DNA from: Candidatus Rifleibacteriota bacterium | GTDB lineage: Bacteria > Riflebacteria > Ozemobacteria > Ozemobacterales > Ozemobacteraceae | Direction: 5' to 3' | Assembly (NCBI GenBank): GCA_029565415.1 | Contig: JAKQOH010000052.1 | Span: 1-14,257, forward strand | DNA: 14,257 nucleotides | In this document: piece after piece, positions 1-6,581 of the stretch | Numbering within the stretch: the first letter of the stretch is position 1 | How the letters are laid out: each line of letters opens with the position of its first letter | The notes under the pieces: generated by a model | What the model saw: only the letters and a program-made list of their open reading frames with translations | Told to the model about the DNA's origin: nothing | Databases searched by the model: none | Program-made: the position numbers and the translations under genes

Positions 1-28
1 GGTCTTCATTGATTACCCATTTGGGCAT
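1..28 (-). CDS. 5' end of an unidentified gene running off the left edge
   Basis: An ATG at 28-26 is preceded by a perfect Shine-Dalgarno AGGAGG (41-36) with a 7-nt spacer. The frame stays open to the edge and reads MPKWVINED. The gene overlaps the 3' end of the P-loop ATPase gene by 16 nt in another frame, which suggests translational coupling. Nine residues are too few to identify a family. The start resembles small 2x[4Fe-4S] ferredoxin subunits of 2-oxoacid:ferredoxin oxidoreductases, where such a beginning leads into a CxxC cluster motif, but that is only an inference from the opening residues. That a gene starts here is fairly sure; its identity is not. Confidence 0.6.
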
Positions 29-783
29 GTCGCAACCTCCTGTTCCTTTCCAATGATCCAGGGTGTTTCCCAGTACCGGTCCAGCACGAGGAGCGGCTGG
101 CCGTCATACTCAACAAGATTCGTGGGGGCCTCGTCGGAGGACGCCCCCGCCGTGTGCGGCAGCAGCCGGAGAAGGGCCGGCGCCGCCACGGAAAAAGCGA
201 TCGGTATCCGCATCGTCTCGGCGAACGTCCGGACTTTCGCAAGACCGGCCTCGAACAGCTCGGGCGTCGTTTCATTGATCAGATGCGGGTTGGCCACGAT
301 ATGGGTCACCTCGAGCGAGGACAGCTCACAGAGCAGCTCGAAGCTTTTGCGCATCTGGTCGGGATTGAGAAACCCGGGTCGATACGGATTGATCACGAAA
401 TACGTCTGGGCCTTGCGGGCCGCCGCCTGCTGCGCAAGCCGCCCGAGCACCCGCAGACCGAGCTCCCCCCCACCCACGTCACAGACGACCGCGGTGTCGT
501 GGCGGGCGAGAATGCCGAACGCGGCCCCCGGAAGGGCCGGCATGTCGTTCGCGGTCACCTGCGCATCGGGGGCGATCAGCTTCACGCCTTCGCGCTCGAG
601 AGCGTCACGCAGGTGTCGAACGCGGAAAAACGGGTTGACGATATCCAGGTCGAGCAGATGGGAAAGGCCGGGGCCGAGCTGGCGTGCCCGCCGGATCGCG
701 AGATTCAGCGCAAGCTCGGTCTTCCCGGCTCCCAGTCCGCCGATCAGGAACGTGACCTGGGTTTCATCGACCGGCATCGTCAT
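13..783 (-). CDS. P-loop ATPase of the MinD/CobQ/ParA-like (SIMIBI) class
   Basis: The 256-residue soluble protein opens with a Walker A loop, IGGLGAGKTEL (about residues 14-24). It continues with DLDIVNPFF (about 46-54), a Walker A'-type Asp segment, and VVCDVGGGE (about 99-107) as Walker B. It lacks the extra signature lysine of ParA/MinD deviant Walker loops. The probable start is ATG at 783, with AAGG 10 nt upstream; a TTG at 789 is possible but lies only 4 nt from that site. The gene follows the isochorismatase-like gene by 13 nt and overlaps the next gene by 16 nt, so co-expression is likely. Proteins with the DLDIVNP motif are generally annotated only as ATP-binding proteins; the substrate is unknown. 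A role in metallocluster or cofactor handling beside an iron-sulfur protein is conceivable but rests only on the uncertain downstream gene. Confidence 0.85.
   Translation of the reverse strand: MTMPVDETQVTFLIGGLGAGKTELALNLAIRRARQLGPGLSHLLDLDIVNPFFRVRHLRDALEREGVKLIAPDAQVTANDMPALPGAAFGILARHDTAVVCDVGGGELGLRVLGRLAQQAAARKAQTYFVINPYRPGFLNPDQMRKSFELLCELSSLEVTHIVANPHLINETTPELFEAGLAKVRTFAETMRIPIAFSVAAPALLRLLPHTAGASSDEAPTNLVEYDGQPLLVLDRYWETPWIIGKEQEVATCPNG
36..41 (-). promoter_or_regulatory. Strong Shine-Dalgarno site inside the P-loop ATPase gene
   Basis: AGGAGG lies 7 nt before the ATG at 28, inside the last codons of the upstream gene. It is the main evidence that a new gene begins at the left edge. 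Confidence 0.75.
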
Positions 784-796
784 GTGCAAACGACCT

Positions 797-1363
797 TCAG
801 CGGCCGATGTTGCTCAGAAGCTCCTGGAACTTGTCGAAATGCGGCACGTCCACGCGCTCGATCATCTCGTGCATCACCAGTTCCATCGTGGTCACGATAG
901 CCCCGGCGCGGCGCATCTTTTCGAGCGAAACCTTCCAGTCGACCTTCCGGCGGGAGCTGGTCGCGTCGAGAACGACATGGACCCGGAAGCCGCGGGTGAG
1001 CGCATCGAGTACGGTCTGGCAGACCGAGACATGCGTTTCCATGCCGACCACCACGAGGGTGTTCGTGTTCATCGCTTCGAGGCGCAGCGTCAGATCCTCG
1101 CTGCCGAAGGCGCTATAGCGGCTGCGCTTGATCGGTTCGAGGCGCGGCATCTGCTTCTTGATCTCTTCGATCGTGCTGCCGAACGTCTGGGGGGCCAGTT
1201 CGGTGAGGAGGATGGGCAGGCCGATCACGCCGGCATAGGAAACGAGGGTCTTGATGTTGTTGATCATCGGTTCCTTGCGGTAGATGGGCTTGATGCACTT
1301 TTTCTGCACATCGCAAATGAGAAGGACGGCGCCTTCGCGGGTCAGGATATCGGGGTGTCTCAT
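797..1363 (-). CDS. Isochorismatase-family hydrolase with a catalytic Cys-to-Ser change
   Basis: The 188-residue protein has the single-domain cysteine-hydrolase (isochorismatase/ISOC/YcaC-like) layout: LLICDVQ with the usual catalytic Asp at D18, the loop KRSRYSAF (79-86), the segment VGMETHVSV (106-114), and VHVVLDATSSR (128-138). In most relatives the residue after the HV or AC dipeptide of the third segment is the nucleophilic Cys; here it is Ser113 (codon TCG at 1027-1025). A Cys lies two residues later (C115). The family's catalytic Lys corresponds to K79 or R80. Isochorismatases such as EntB also lack the Cys (Gly there), so the protein may be a hydrolase of that type, use Ser, or be non-catalytic. 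The start is set by GAGGAG 10 nt before the ATG. It lies 20 nt after the starch-binding-like gene in an apparent operon. The substrate is not identifiable. Confidence 0.88.
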   Translation of the reverse strand: MRHPDILTREGAVLLICDVQKKCIKPIYRKEPMINNIKTLVSYAGVIGLPILLTELAPQTFGSTIEEIKKQMPRLEPIKRSRYSAFGSEDLTLRLEAMNTNTLVVVGMETHVSVCQTVLDALTRGFRVHVVLDATSSRRKVDWKVSLEKMRRAGAIVTTMELVMHEMIERVDVPHFDKFQELLSNIGR

Positions 1364-1383
1364 GAGTGAGTGTCTCCTCGCCG

Positions 1384-2130
1384 TTAGATGGTCAGAGAGT
1401 AATCTTTACCGAAATTGTTGTCCCAGAGCTGGTCCACGCCTTCCGGGCGGTACCGCGAAAGCTGGAAACAGTAGCGGACCTCGGCGCCCTTCGGAGCCCA
1501 GATCAGTCCGCGAAACCTGCGGGGAACCGGCAGGCGGCGCACCACGAGCAGCCGGCCGTTCTGATACAGCCGGTCCTTCGCGCGATAGGGCGCGCTGCTG
1601 ACGGAAAACTCGCTGCCCCACTCGATGCCGTCGGCTTCCAGATCGGTGTCCTGCGCATACGCCCAGTCGCCGATGCTCCAGTGCAGCCTCACGTTCACCA
1701 GTTCGCCCGCATAGTCGAGATACTCGACCTCGTGCGGCTGGACCAGTTGTGCGAACATGCTGCTGACGCGCTCTTCCCCGTTCGTATAGAACGTCTGGAA
1801 AAAATAGTGAAAAAGATATCTATCCTGGCCGTCCAGGTGCGTGGGCAGGCGGACGATCCAGGTGCGACGCAGGGGGGAGGTGCCCCATTCGGGCATCATC
1901 ACGAAGCTCTGGGTGCGGCTCCAGTCGGCGGGAAGATTGGCCGGCCCGAGCGCCATGTTGAACGTGACCTTTTCGATCCCGTCCTCCTGGTCGAGCCACT
2001 CCTTCCGGAGATAGGTGTACCCCTCGAACGGGCGGGTGGCGGGAACCTCGACGGTCACGCCGGGATCGCCGGCGTCTGCGTCGGGAAACAGCTCCTGGCC
2101 GCGGTTCTGTTTGGGGGTGGAAACGCCCAT
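1384..2130 (-). CDS. Predicted cytoplasmic carbohydrate (starch/glycogen)-binding-module protein
   Basis: The 248-residue protein is rich in Trp, Tyr and Phe and predicted to be all-beta, with two similar halves. The first runs from about VTFNMALG (55-62) to YLFHYFFQ (105-112) and SSMFAQLV (123-130). The second starts at VRLHWSIGDW (147-156) and ends with VRYCFQ (218-223) and WDNNFGKDY (236-244). The pairing of an H-x-x-x-x-x-W strand with a terminal WDNN.G..Y is reminiscent of CBM25/CBM53-type starch-binding modules. There is no signal peptide and no catalytic domain, so a role in binding internal glycogen or another glucan is an inference. The ATG at 2130 is preceded by AAGGAGGAG 6 nt upstream; a longer in-frame start at 2187 is rejected because it would begin upstream of the -10 promoter box. 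It is the first gene of its operon. Confidence 0.7.
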   Translation of the reverse strand: MGVSTPKQNRGQELFPDADAGDPGVTVEVPATRPFEGYTYLRKEWLDQEDGIEKVTFNMALGPANLPADWSRTQSFVMMPEWGTSPLRRTWIVRLPTHLDGQDRYLFHYFFQTFYTNGEERVSSMFAQLVQPHEVEYLDYAGELVNVRLHWSIGDWAYAQDTDLEADGIEWGSEFSVSSAPYRAKDRLYQNGRLLVVRRLPVPRRFRGLIWAPKGAEVRYCFQLSRYRPEGVDQLWDNNFGKDYSLTI

Positions 2131-2161
2131 CGCGCACTCCTCCTTGGAATGAACGTGGGAA

Positions 2162-2170
2162 AGTATAACA
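2162..2170 (-). promoter_or_regulatory. Extended -10 promoter for the 2130-to-left-edge operon
   Basis: On the minus strand TGTTATACT is an extended -10 element (TGnTATACT), about 30 nt before the start at 2130. The best -35 candidate, TTGCGG at 2187-2182, is only 14 nt away, so activity would depend on the extended -10. It lies in the 73-bp gap after the TPR gene's stop. Confidence 0.55.
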
Positions 2171-2181
2171 CAAAACCGAAC

Positions 2182-2202
2182 CCGCAACCGATCTTTTTGC
2201 GG
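2182..2202 (-). terminator. Weak hairpin after the secreted TPR gene
   Basis: On the minus strand CCGCAA (2202-2197) and TTGCGG (2187-2182) form a 6-bp stem with a 9-nt loop, immediately after the TPR gene's TGA. The sequence after it, GTTCGGTTTTG, is only partly T-rich. It could be a weak terminator for the glmM/pilin operon; read-through into the next genes is possible. Confidence 0.35.
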
Positions 2203-2203
2203 C

Positions 2204-3568
2204 TCAGCGTTTCAGGGTGCTCTTGGCGGCGGTGATGTCGCGGATCATCGCCTCCGCATCCTTCGCCAGTTTTTCCCCCGGCGGGGCGAGCTGGAGCACC
2301 TTGTTGAACGACTCGATCGCCCGGTCGAACGCATCATACTGGCCGCCGAGCCCCTTGTCCGTCATCGCCAGACCCAGATGATAGTGATACATCGGCTCGT
2401 CAGGGTTGCGGCTGATCGCGGTGTTGAACTTCTCGATCGCGGCATCGACCTGCCCCTTCTTGTACAACTCATACCCTTCGGCATGCACGGCATCGGCCGG
2501 ACTGGCCGCCGAGGCGACGGTTCCGGCAGGGGCGTTGGCCGAGGCGGCGACGATCGCGGCGGAAGCGGCGGCGGCTTCGGCGGCGGCGGCCTGACGCGCG
2601 GCCTCGCGGGCCTCTTCGGCACGCTTGATGGCCTCTCGTCGGGCTTCTTCCTCCTGGCGCCGCTTGTCGATCTCGTTCCAGACCACCTGGAGACGTTCTC
2701 CGAAGGGGGTTTCGGTCTCGCGCAGCGGCTCGAGCAGTTTGAACGCCTCGTCGACCGAGCCGTTGTAGAACTGGATCATACCGTAATAATAGACCGCCTC
2801 GGTATCGCTGGCGTTCGCCCGACATTTCGGCTCGTAGAACTCGAGCCCCTCTTTCAGCAGCCCCCGGTCGTCCTGTTCTACGACCGTCCGGTCGCGGCCG
2901 GCAAGCTCGAAATACGTGTCGAGCGCCTTCGCCAGCCCCGCGACCGACCGCGCCTCGAAAACGGCCGCGAGCGGCCCCTCCTCTTTGGCGAACGCGTCGA
3001 GGCCCGCGGCGAGACTGGCCTGCCCTCCGCCCAACGCGGGTTCGATCGCCACCTCGACATCCTCGAACGCCGCCACGGTGGCCGAAGGAACGCCAGGAGC
3101 CCGCACCTTCTGCTCCGGCACCACCAGTCCGAACGGCCGCAGTCGCGTGCCCGACCCGAGCAGCGTCAGGGCCTCGTGCATCACCAGATCTGTCTCTTTC
3201 TTCGTGACCCGCGGCTTGTCCGGCCCGAACAGCTTGTCCAGGGCGACGACCCGCGCATGGGAAGGCATGATCTTCTTCGCCTGGGAAAGCATCTGCCGGG
3301 CCTTGAACATGTTCTTCTGATCCGCGTAGATCTGCGCCAGCCAGATCAGCGCCTCGAAGTTCTCGGGCTCGAGCAGCAGCACGTTCTCGAACTCGAGCGC
3401 GGCGCCGGAAAGATCGCGCTTCAGATAGCACGCCTGACCCCGCTGCAGGAACTCCCGGATATCATCCGCCTCCTGCGCGTCCAGGACGGGGAGCGCCGCC
3501 ATCCCGACCGCCCCGATCACCAGCCCCACCGCCACCAGCCTTCCGCAGCGCTTCGCGAACGCCCTCAT
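2204..3568 (-). CDS. Secreted TPR-repeat protein
   Basis: The 454-residue protein has an N-terminal signal peptide (basic start, hydrophobic residues 11-28, likely cleavage near residue 31). Two TPR-like helical pairs follow at about 36-102, then a middle domain without recognised motifs (about 103-295). A charged Glu/Arg then Ala-rich helix or linker spans about 300-360, and further TPR units span about 361-430 (KKGQVDAAIEKFNTAI at 370-385). It is probably periplasmic or exported and acts as a protein-interaction scaffold. Its ATG shares one base with the stop of the FG-GAP propeller gene (TGATG), so translation is likely coupled. Its position at the end of the pilin/propeller operon suggests it helps assemble or anchor that structure. 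No enzyme motif is visible. Confidence 0.85.
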   Translation of the reverse strand: MRAFAKRCGRLVAVGLVIGAVGMAALPVLDAQEADDIREFLQRGQACYLKRDLSGAALEFENVLLLEPENFEALIWLAQIYADQKNMFKARQMLSQAKKIMPSHARVVALDKLFGPDKPRVTKKETDLVMHEALTLLGSGTRLRPFGLVVPEQKVRAPGVPSATVAAFEDVEVAIEPALGGGQASLAAGLDAFAKEEGPLAAVFEARSVAGLAKALDTYFELAGRDRTVVEQDDRGLLKEGLEFYEPKCRANASDTEAVYYYGMIQFYNGSVDEAFKLLEPLRETETPFGERLQVVWNEIDKRRQEEEARREAIKRAEEAREAARQAAAAEAAAASAAIVAASANAPAGTVASAASPADAVHAEGYELYKKGQVDAAIEKFNTAISRNPDEPMYHYHLGLAMTDKGLGGQYDAFDRAIESFNKVLQLAPPGEKLAKDAEAMIRDITAAKSTLKR

Positions 3569-4899
3569 CAGAACGACACCTCGCTGCCGAGCACCGCCAT
3601 CCGGATCTGCACCCGCGCGTTCGTCGGGATGACATGGAGCTGGTCATCGGTGTAGTTGATGCCGCCCGTCGCGATCATCTCGAGATACCCGTCCCCGTCG
3701 AGATCGGCAAATGTCAGCGGCGCTATAGATTTACCGATATATTTCGGATACCCCGGCAGCGGGTTCCCGTCACGGCTCAGGGCCATGACGTAGCCGGCCT
3801 GTTTGCCGACCCCTTCGGGGTTCCAGGCGGTGAACACGACGTCCAGCCGGCCGTCCCCGTCGATATCGATGATCTGGGGGGTGTGGTAGATCGAATGTTT
3901 CGTCTTGAACGGCCAGCCGGTGAGCGGCTTGCCTTCGCGATCGCACACCATGACGACACCGTCGGCCTGGCCGATGACGAACTCGTCGCGCCCGTCACCG
4001 TTCAGGTCGGCCAGCCTCGGAGCCGAGTGCGACGCGTCGGAGAGGGCAAACTGGGTCTTGACCGTGCCGTTTCTGTCCCAGATGATGAACTTCTTCTCGG
4101 GCGTCGTCGTGAAGATCTCCTTGATGCCGTCGCCGTTCGTGTCGCCGGCTCCGGCCTCGAACGGCCAGGTGAGATTCGGCACGGTCGCCTGGGGCCACCC
4201 GTGCTCCGGGGTTCCCCGGATGTTCAACACCGTGACCTTGCCGTTGTCGTCCTTCGCGACGACCTCTTTCACTCCGTTCCCGTCGATGTCGGCCGCCGTC
4301 ACCCGCGACGAAACCGACGTCGAGAGCGGCACTTCCCAGACCACCCGGCCCTCCTTGTCGATCCGGCTCACGGTGCCCGCTTTCGAGCCGATGAACACCG
4401 CCATCTCCCCCGTCCCGTCGACGTCCGCGACTTCCGGCGCGGAAAGACGGATCGTGCCGCGGGTGTCGACCACCCATTTCTGGACGCCCTGGCGGTTCAT
4501 GCAGTAGACCTTGCCGTTCAGGGAGCTGGCGATGATCTCGGAATCCCCGTCCCGGTCGAGATCGGCCACCGACACGTCGGAGAGGATCGGCGCCCCCGTC
4601 TGTTTCGGCCAGTTCGGGGGGCGGATGATCTCCTTGCCGTTCGCCGAGAAGAGATGGATCTTCCCGTCCGTGGCGCCGAAGATCAGATCTCGCTTCCCGT
4701 CATTGTCCATGTCCTCGATCACGCGCGTCTGGCCATAGATATCGCCAGATACTTTTGCTGAGAAGCCGCGGAACTGCGGACCGTCGTCGCCGGCCTGCGC
4801 CATCGTCACGCAGGTCATCGCGGCCAGGCTGCCCAGCACAAGCCCGCGCAGCCAGTTCCGGAACCCGCCGTCCCTCGTTCGCGCTGTCATTCCGTCCAT
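3568..4899 (-). CDS. Secreted FG-GAP/VCBS beta-propeller with eight Ca2+-binding-type loops
   Basis: The 443-residue protein has a signal peptide (LGSLAAMTCVTMAQA, cleavage about 36/37) followed by eight FG-GAP-type repeats spaced 39-54 residues apart. Their loops begin at residues 63 (DMDNDGKRD), 113 (DLDRDGDSE), 159 (DVDGTG, lacking the last acidic residue), 204 (DIDGNGVKE), 253 (DTNGDGIKE), 298 (DLNGDGRDE), 345 (DIDGDGRLD) and 399 (DLDGDGYLE). These are DxDxDG calcium loops as in integrin-alpha propellers and the PilY1 propeller domain. ATG at 4899 has GGAGGAG 5 nt upstream. The gene comes 30 nt after three minor-prepilin genes, the slot pilY1 occupies in Pseudomonas, so a tip or adhesin role is inferred. 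It is far shorter than PilY1 and has no von Willebrand domain. Alternatively it is an unrelated exported binding protein. Confidence 0.88.
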   Translation of the reverse strand: MDGMTARTRDGGFRNWLRGLVLGSLAAMTCVTMAQAGDDGPQFRGFSAKVSGDIYGQTRVIEDMDNDGKRDLIFGATDGKIHLFSANGKEIIRPPNWPKQTGAPILSDVSVADLDRDGDSEIIASSLNGKVYCMNRQGVQKWVVDTRGTIRLSAPEVADVDGTGEMAVFIGSKAGTVSRIDKEGRVVWEVPLSTSVSSRVTAADIDGNGVKEVVAKDDNGKVTVLNIRGTPEHGWPQATVPNLTWPFEAGAGDTNGDGIKEIFTTTPEKKFIIWDRNGTVKTQFALSDASHSAPRLADLNGDGRDEFVIGQADGVVMVCDREGKPLTGWPFKTKHSIYHTPQIIDIDGDGRLDVVFTAWNPEGVGKQAGYVMALSRDGNPLPGYPKYIGKSIAPLTFADLDGDGYLEMIATGGINYTDDQLHVIPTNARVQIRMAVLGSEVSF

Positions 4900-4929
4900 T
4901 TCGGCTCCTCCCCGTTGCGGTGCGCGCCC

Positions 4930-5427
4930 TCAGTATCGGGCGAACTGCCTGATGACCTTGACCAGGGTCTCGACCCGGGCCCGGATCCCGCCTTCGGACA
5001 CTTCCCCGACGACCACGACCTTCCAGACGTCGTAGGTGCCGGTGACCGTCTGGCGCTGCACATACGGCACCGCCGTCATGATCTTGCTGCTGCCCGGCAT
5101 CGTGTAGGGCTGGACCGACTCGACCCGGTACATCCCGTCGCCGAACTCGACGTTGTATTCCTTGTCGGTGCGCTCTTTGCTGAATTTTCCCGGGTAGGTG
5201 AGGTTGTGGTTGCCGAGCCGGTACTGGTTCAGGATGTTGATCATGACCTTCTCGACGCCGGCCTGGGCGAGGTTCCGGGCACGGATGCGGCCGGCCTCCT
5301 GGACGATCGCGCTCGTCGAAAGCCGCGAAACGGCCCAGTAGGAGATGCCGAAGATGCCGAGAATCAGCAGCAGGATGAAGGAGTAGAAGGCGATGAAGCC
5401 GCGGCGGGCGCCTGTGGATCGCGTCAT
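4930..5427 (-). CDS. Minor pilin/pseudopilin, PilX/GspK-like
   Basis: The 165-residue protein has a short basic leader ending RRG, then a single hydrophobic helix (FIAFYSFILLLILGIFGISY, residues 11-30). A conserved-looking AQAGVEK (54-60) follows, as in PilX N-terminal domains. G10/F11 is a likely prepilin peptidase site. Position +5 of the mature protein is Tyr instead of the usual Glu, a trait shared with GspK-type tip pseudopilins. It is much shorter than GspK (about 300 residues) and closer to PilX in size. Its ATG overlaps the stop of the upstream prepilin gene by 4 nt (ATGA), which indicates coupling. The C-terminal part (80-165) is predicted beta-rich and its function is not recognisable. 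Confidence 0.8.
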   Translation of the reverse strand: MTRSTGARRGFIAFYSFILLLILGIFGISYWAVSRLSTSAIVQEAGRIRARNLAQAGVEKVMINILNQYRLGNHNLTYPGKFSKERTDKEYNVEFGDGMYRVESVQPYTMPGSSKIMTAVPYVQRQTVTGTYDVWKVVVVGEVSEGGIRARVETLVKVIRQFARY

Positions 5428-6062
5428 GACTCGTCCCTCTCCTTCACGCAGACGAGGTCGGTGTCGAGATGCACCGCAAACGCCAGCTCCTCGACCAGCT
5501 TCGGGTTCATGTCGTCGGCGATCCGCATCGTGACGGCGATCTCGTTGATGTCGGCGGGATTGCGCCGGAAATGCAGGTCGCTGACCCGGTCCGAGATCAC
5601 GACCCGCGACCGCGAGCCGTTCTGATCCGTCGTTTCGCGCATCAGGGCGTCTTTCTCGAGGAACAGCCGCACCTGGACCTTCTCGCCGGGCCGCGTGTAG
5701 CTGGTGTGGAAGAAGACGAGCTCCTCGCCCCCGTTCGCCGGCTCCTTGTCCGTCTCGACCACCTCGATGACGTTCGGGAACAGGTCGCCGATCCGCTCGC
5801 CCTGGAACCAGAGGTTGCCCAGCGTGTCGGTCTGAACGACGGGATTGATGCGCTTGATGTCGGTGAACACCTGCTTCATGGCGAGCTGGAGCTTCTGGTT
5901 GAACTCCATGCGCTCCTGGCCCCATTTCCAGGTGGCCAGATTGCTCCGGAACACGGCGATCAGAACCAGTCCGATCAGCACCACGATCACGGCCGAGATC
6001 GACAACTCGACGAGGGTGAAGCCTCGCCGAGACCGGGACCCATTGAATATTACATCATACAT
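5424..6062 (-). CDS. Minor prepilin, PilW/GspJ-like
   Basis: The 212-residue protein has a clear type IV prepilin signal, SRRGFTLVELSI: cleavage and methylation at G14/F15 and Glu at mature position 5 (E19). A hydrophobic helix runs to about residue 38. The length and the long helix followed by a beta domain match PilW or GspJ. The start is taken as ATG 6062, with GAGGGA about 10 nt upstream, 14 nt after the preceding gene's stop; upstream frame extension runs into that gene without pilin features. It is the middle of three consecutive prepilin genes. The first codons are unusually AT-rich (TAT GAT GTA ATA TTC AAT) for this GC-rich region. Confidence 0.87.
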   Translation of the reverse strand: MYDVIFNGSRSRRGFTLVELSISAVIVVLIGLVLIAVFRSNLATWKWGQERMEFNQKLQLAMKQVFTDIKRINPVVQTDTLGNLWFQGERIGDLFPNVIEVVETDKEPANGGEELVFFHTSYTRPGEKVQVRLFLEKDALMRETTDQNGSRSRVVISDRVSDLHFRRNPADINEIAVTMRIADDMNPKLVEELAFAVHLDTDLVCVKERDES

Positions 6063-6076
6063 ATTCGTGACGTCCC

Positions 6077-6550
6077 TCAAAACTTCGCCGAGGTCTTCAG
6101 ATCGTAGCTGTTCGTGTTCGCGCGGTAGGTGACGAGGCGCGTCTGACGCGGGAAGTTGTTCTCGACCCACCGGATGATCACGCTGATCTGGATCAGGTTG
6201 GTCTCCTTGTCCCCCGTGCCGATGACGGTGTGGCCCGGCGCCTCTTCGATGATCAGCGTTCCGGAAGCCTTGTATTTCTGCGTGAAGAAGGCCGGCAGCG
6301 CGAACTGGGGATGGTCGGGATCGGGGAAATCGAGCGTCAGCGGGATGTTCCCCCAGAGGAACGCGTCGCTTTTCGCCCGATCGAGGATGTTCTGGGCCGC
6401 GATCGTCGCCGAGAGCAGCACCCCGCCCTTTTCGACGGTGCGCGATCCGGTCAGGAACAGCGACAGGACAGGCACGACGCCGGCCCCGATGATCAGCATC
6501 GCGAGCAGGACCTCGATGATCGTGAACCCTCTCTCGTTCGGTTCTCTCAT
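6077..6550 (-). CDS. Minor prepilin, PilV/GspI-like
   Basis: The 157-residue protein begins MREPNERGFTIIEVLLAM: a seven-residue leader, the G8/F9 processing site and Glu at mature position 5 (E13). A hydrophobic helix runs to about residue 34, then the amphipathic GGVLLSATIAAQNIL segment. This pattern is typical of PilV and GspI. No clear Shine-Dalgarno lies before ATG 6550, which comes 31 nt after the lipoprotein gene's stop, so translation may depend on coupling. With the next two genes it makes the I-J-K or V-W-X order known from tip complexes of type II secretion pseudopili and type IV pili. Confidence 0.87.
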   Translation of the reverse strand: MREPNERGFTIIEVLLAMLIIGAGVVPVLSLFLTGSRTVEKGGVLLSATIAAQNILDRAKSDAFLWGNIPLTLDFPDPDHPQFALPAFFTQKYKASGTLIIEEAPGHTVIGTGDKETNLIQISVIIRWVENNFPRQTRLVTYRANTNSYDLKTSAKF

Positions 6551-6581
6551 ATTCGGTTCGTCCGTGGGAGGCAGTTGCGGC

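Noticed and set aside
53..1369. Long plus-strand open frame opposite the P-loop ATPase and isochorismatase genes
   Set aside because: The minus-strand frames carry clear family motifs and ribosome sites; the plus frame has neither.
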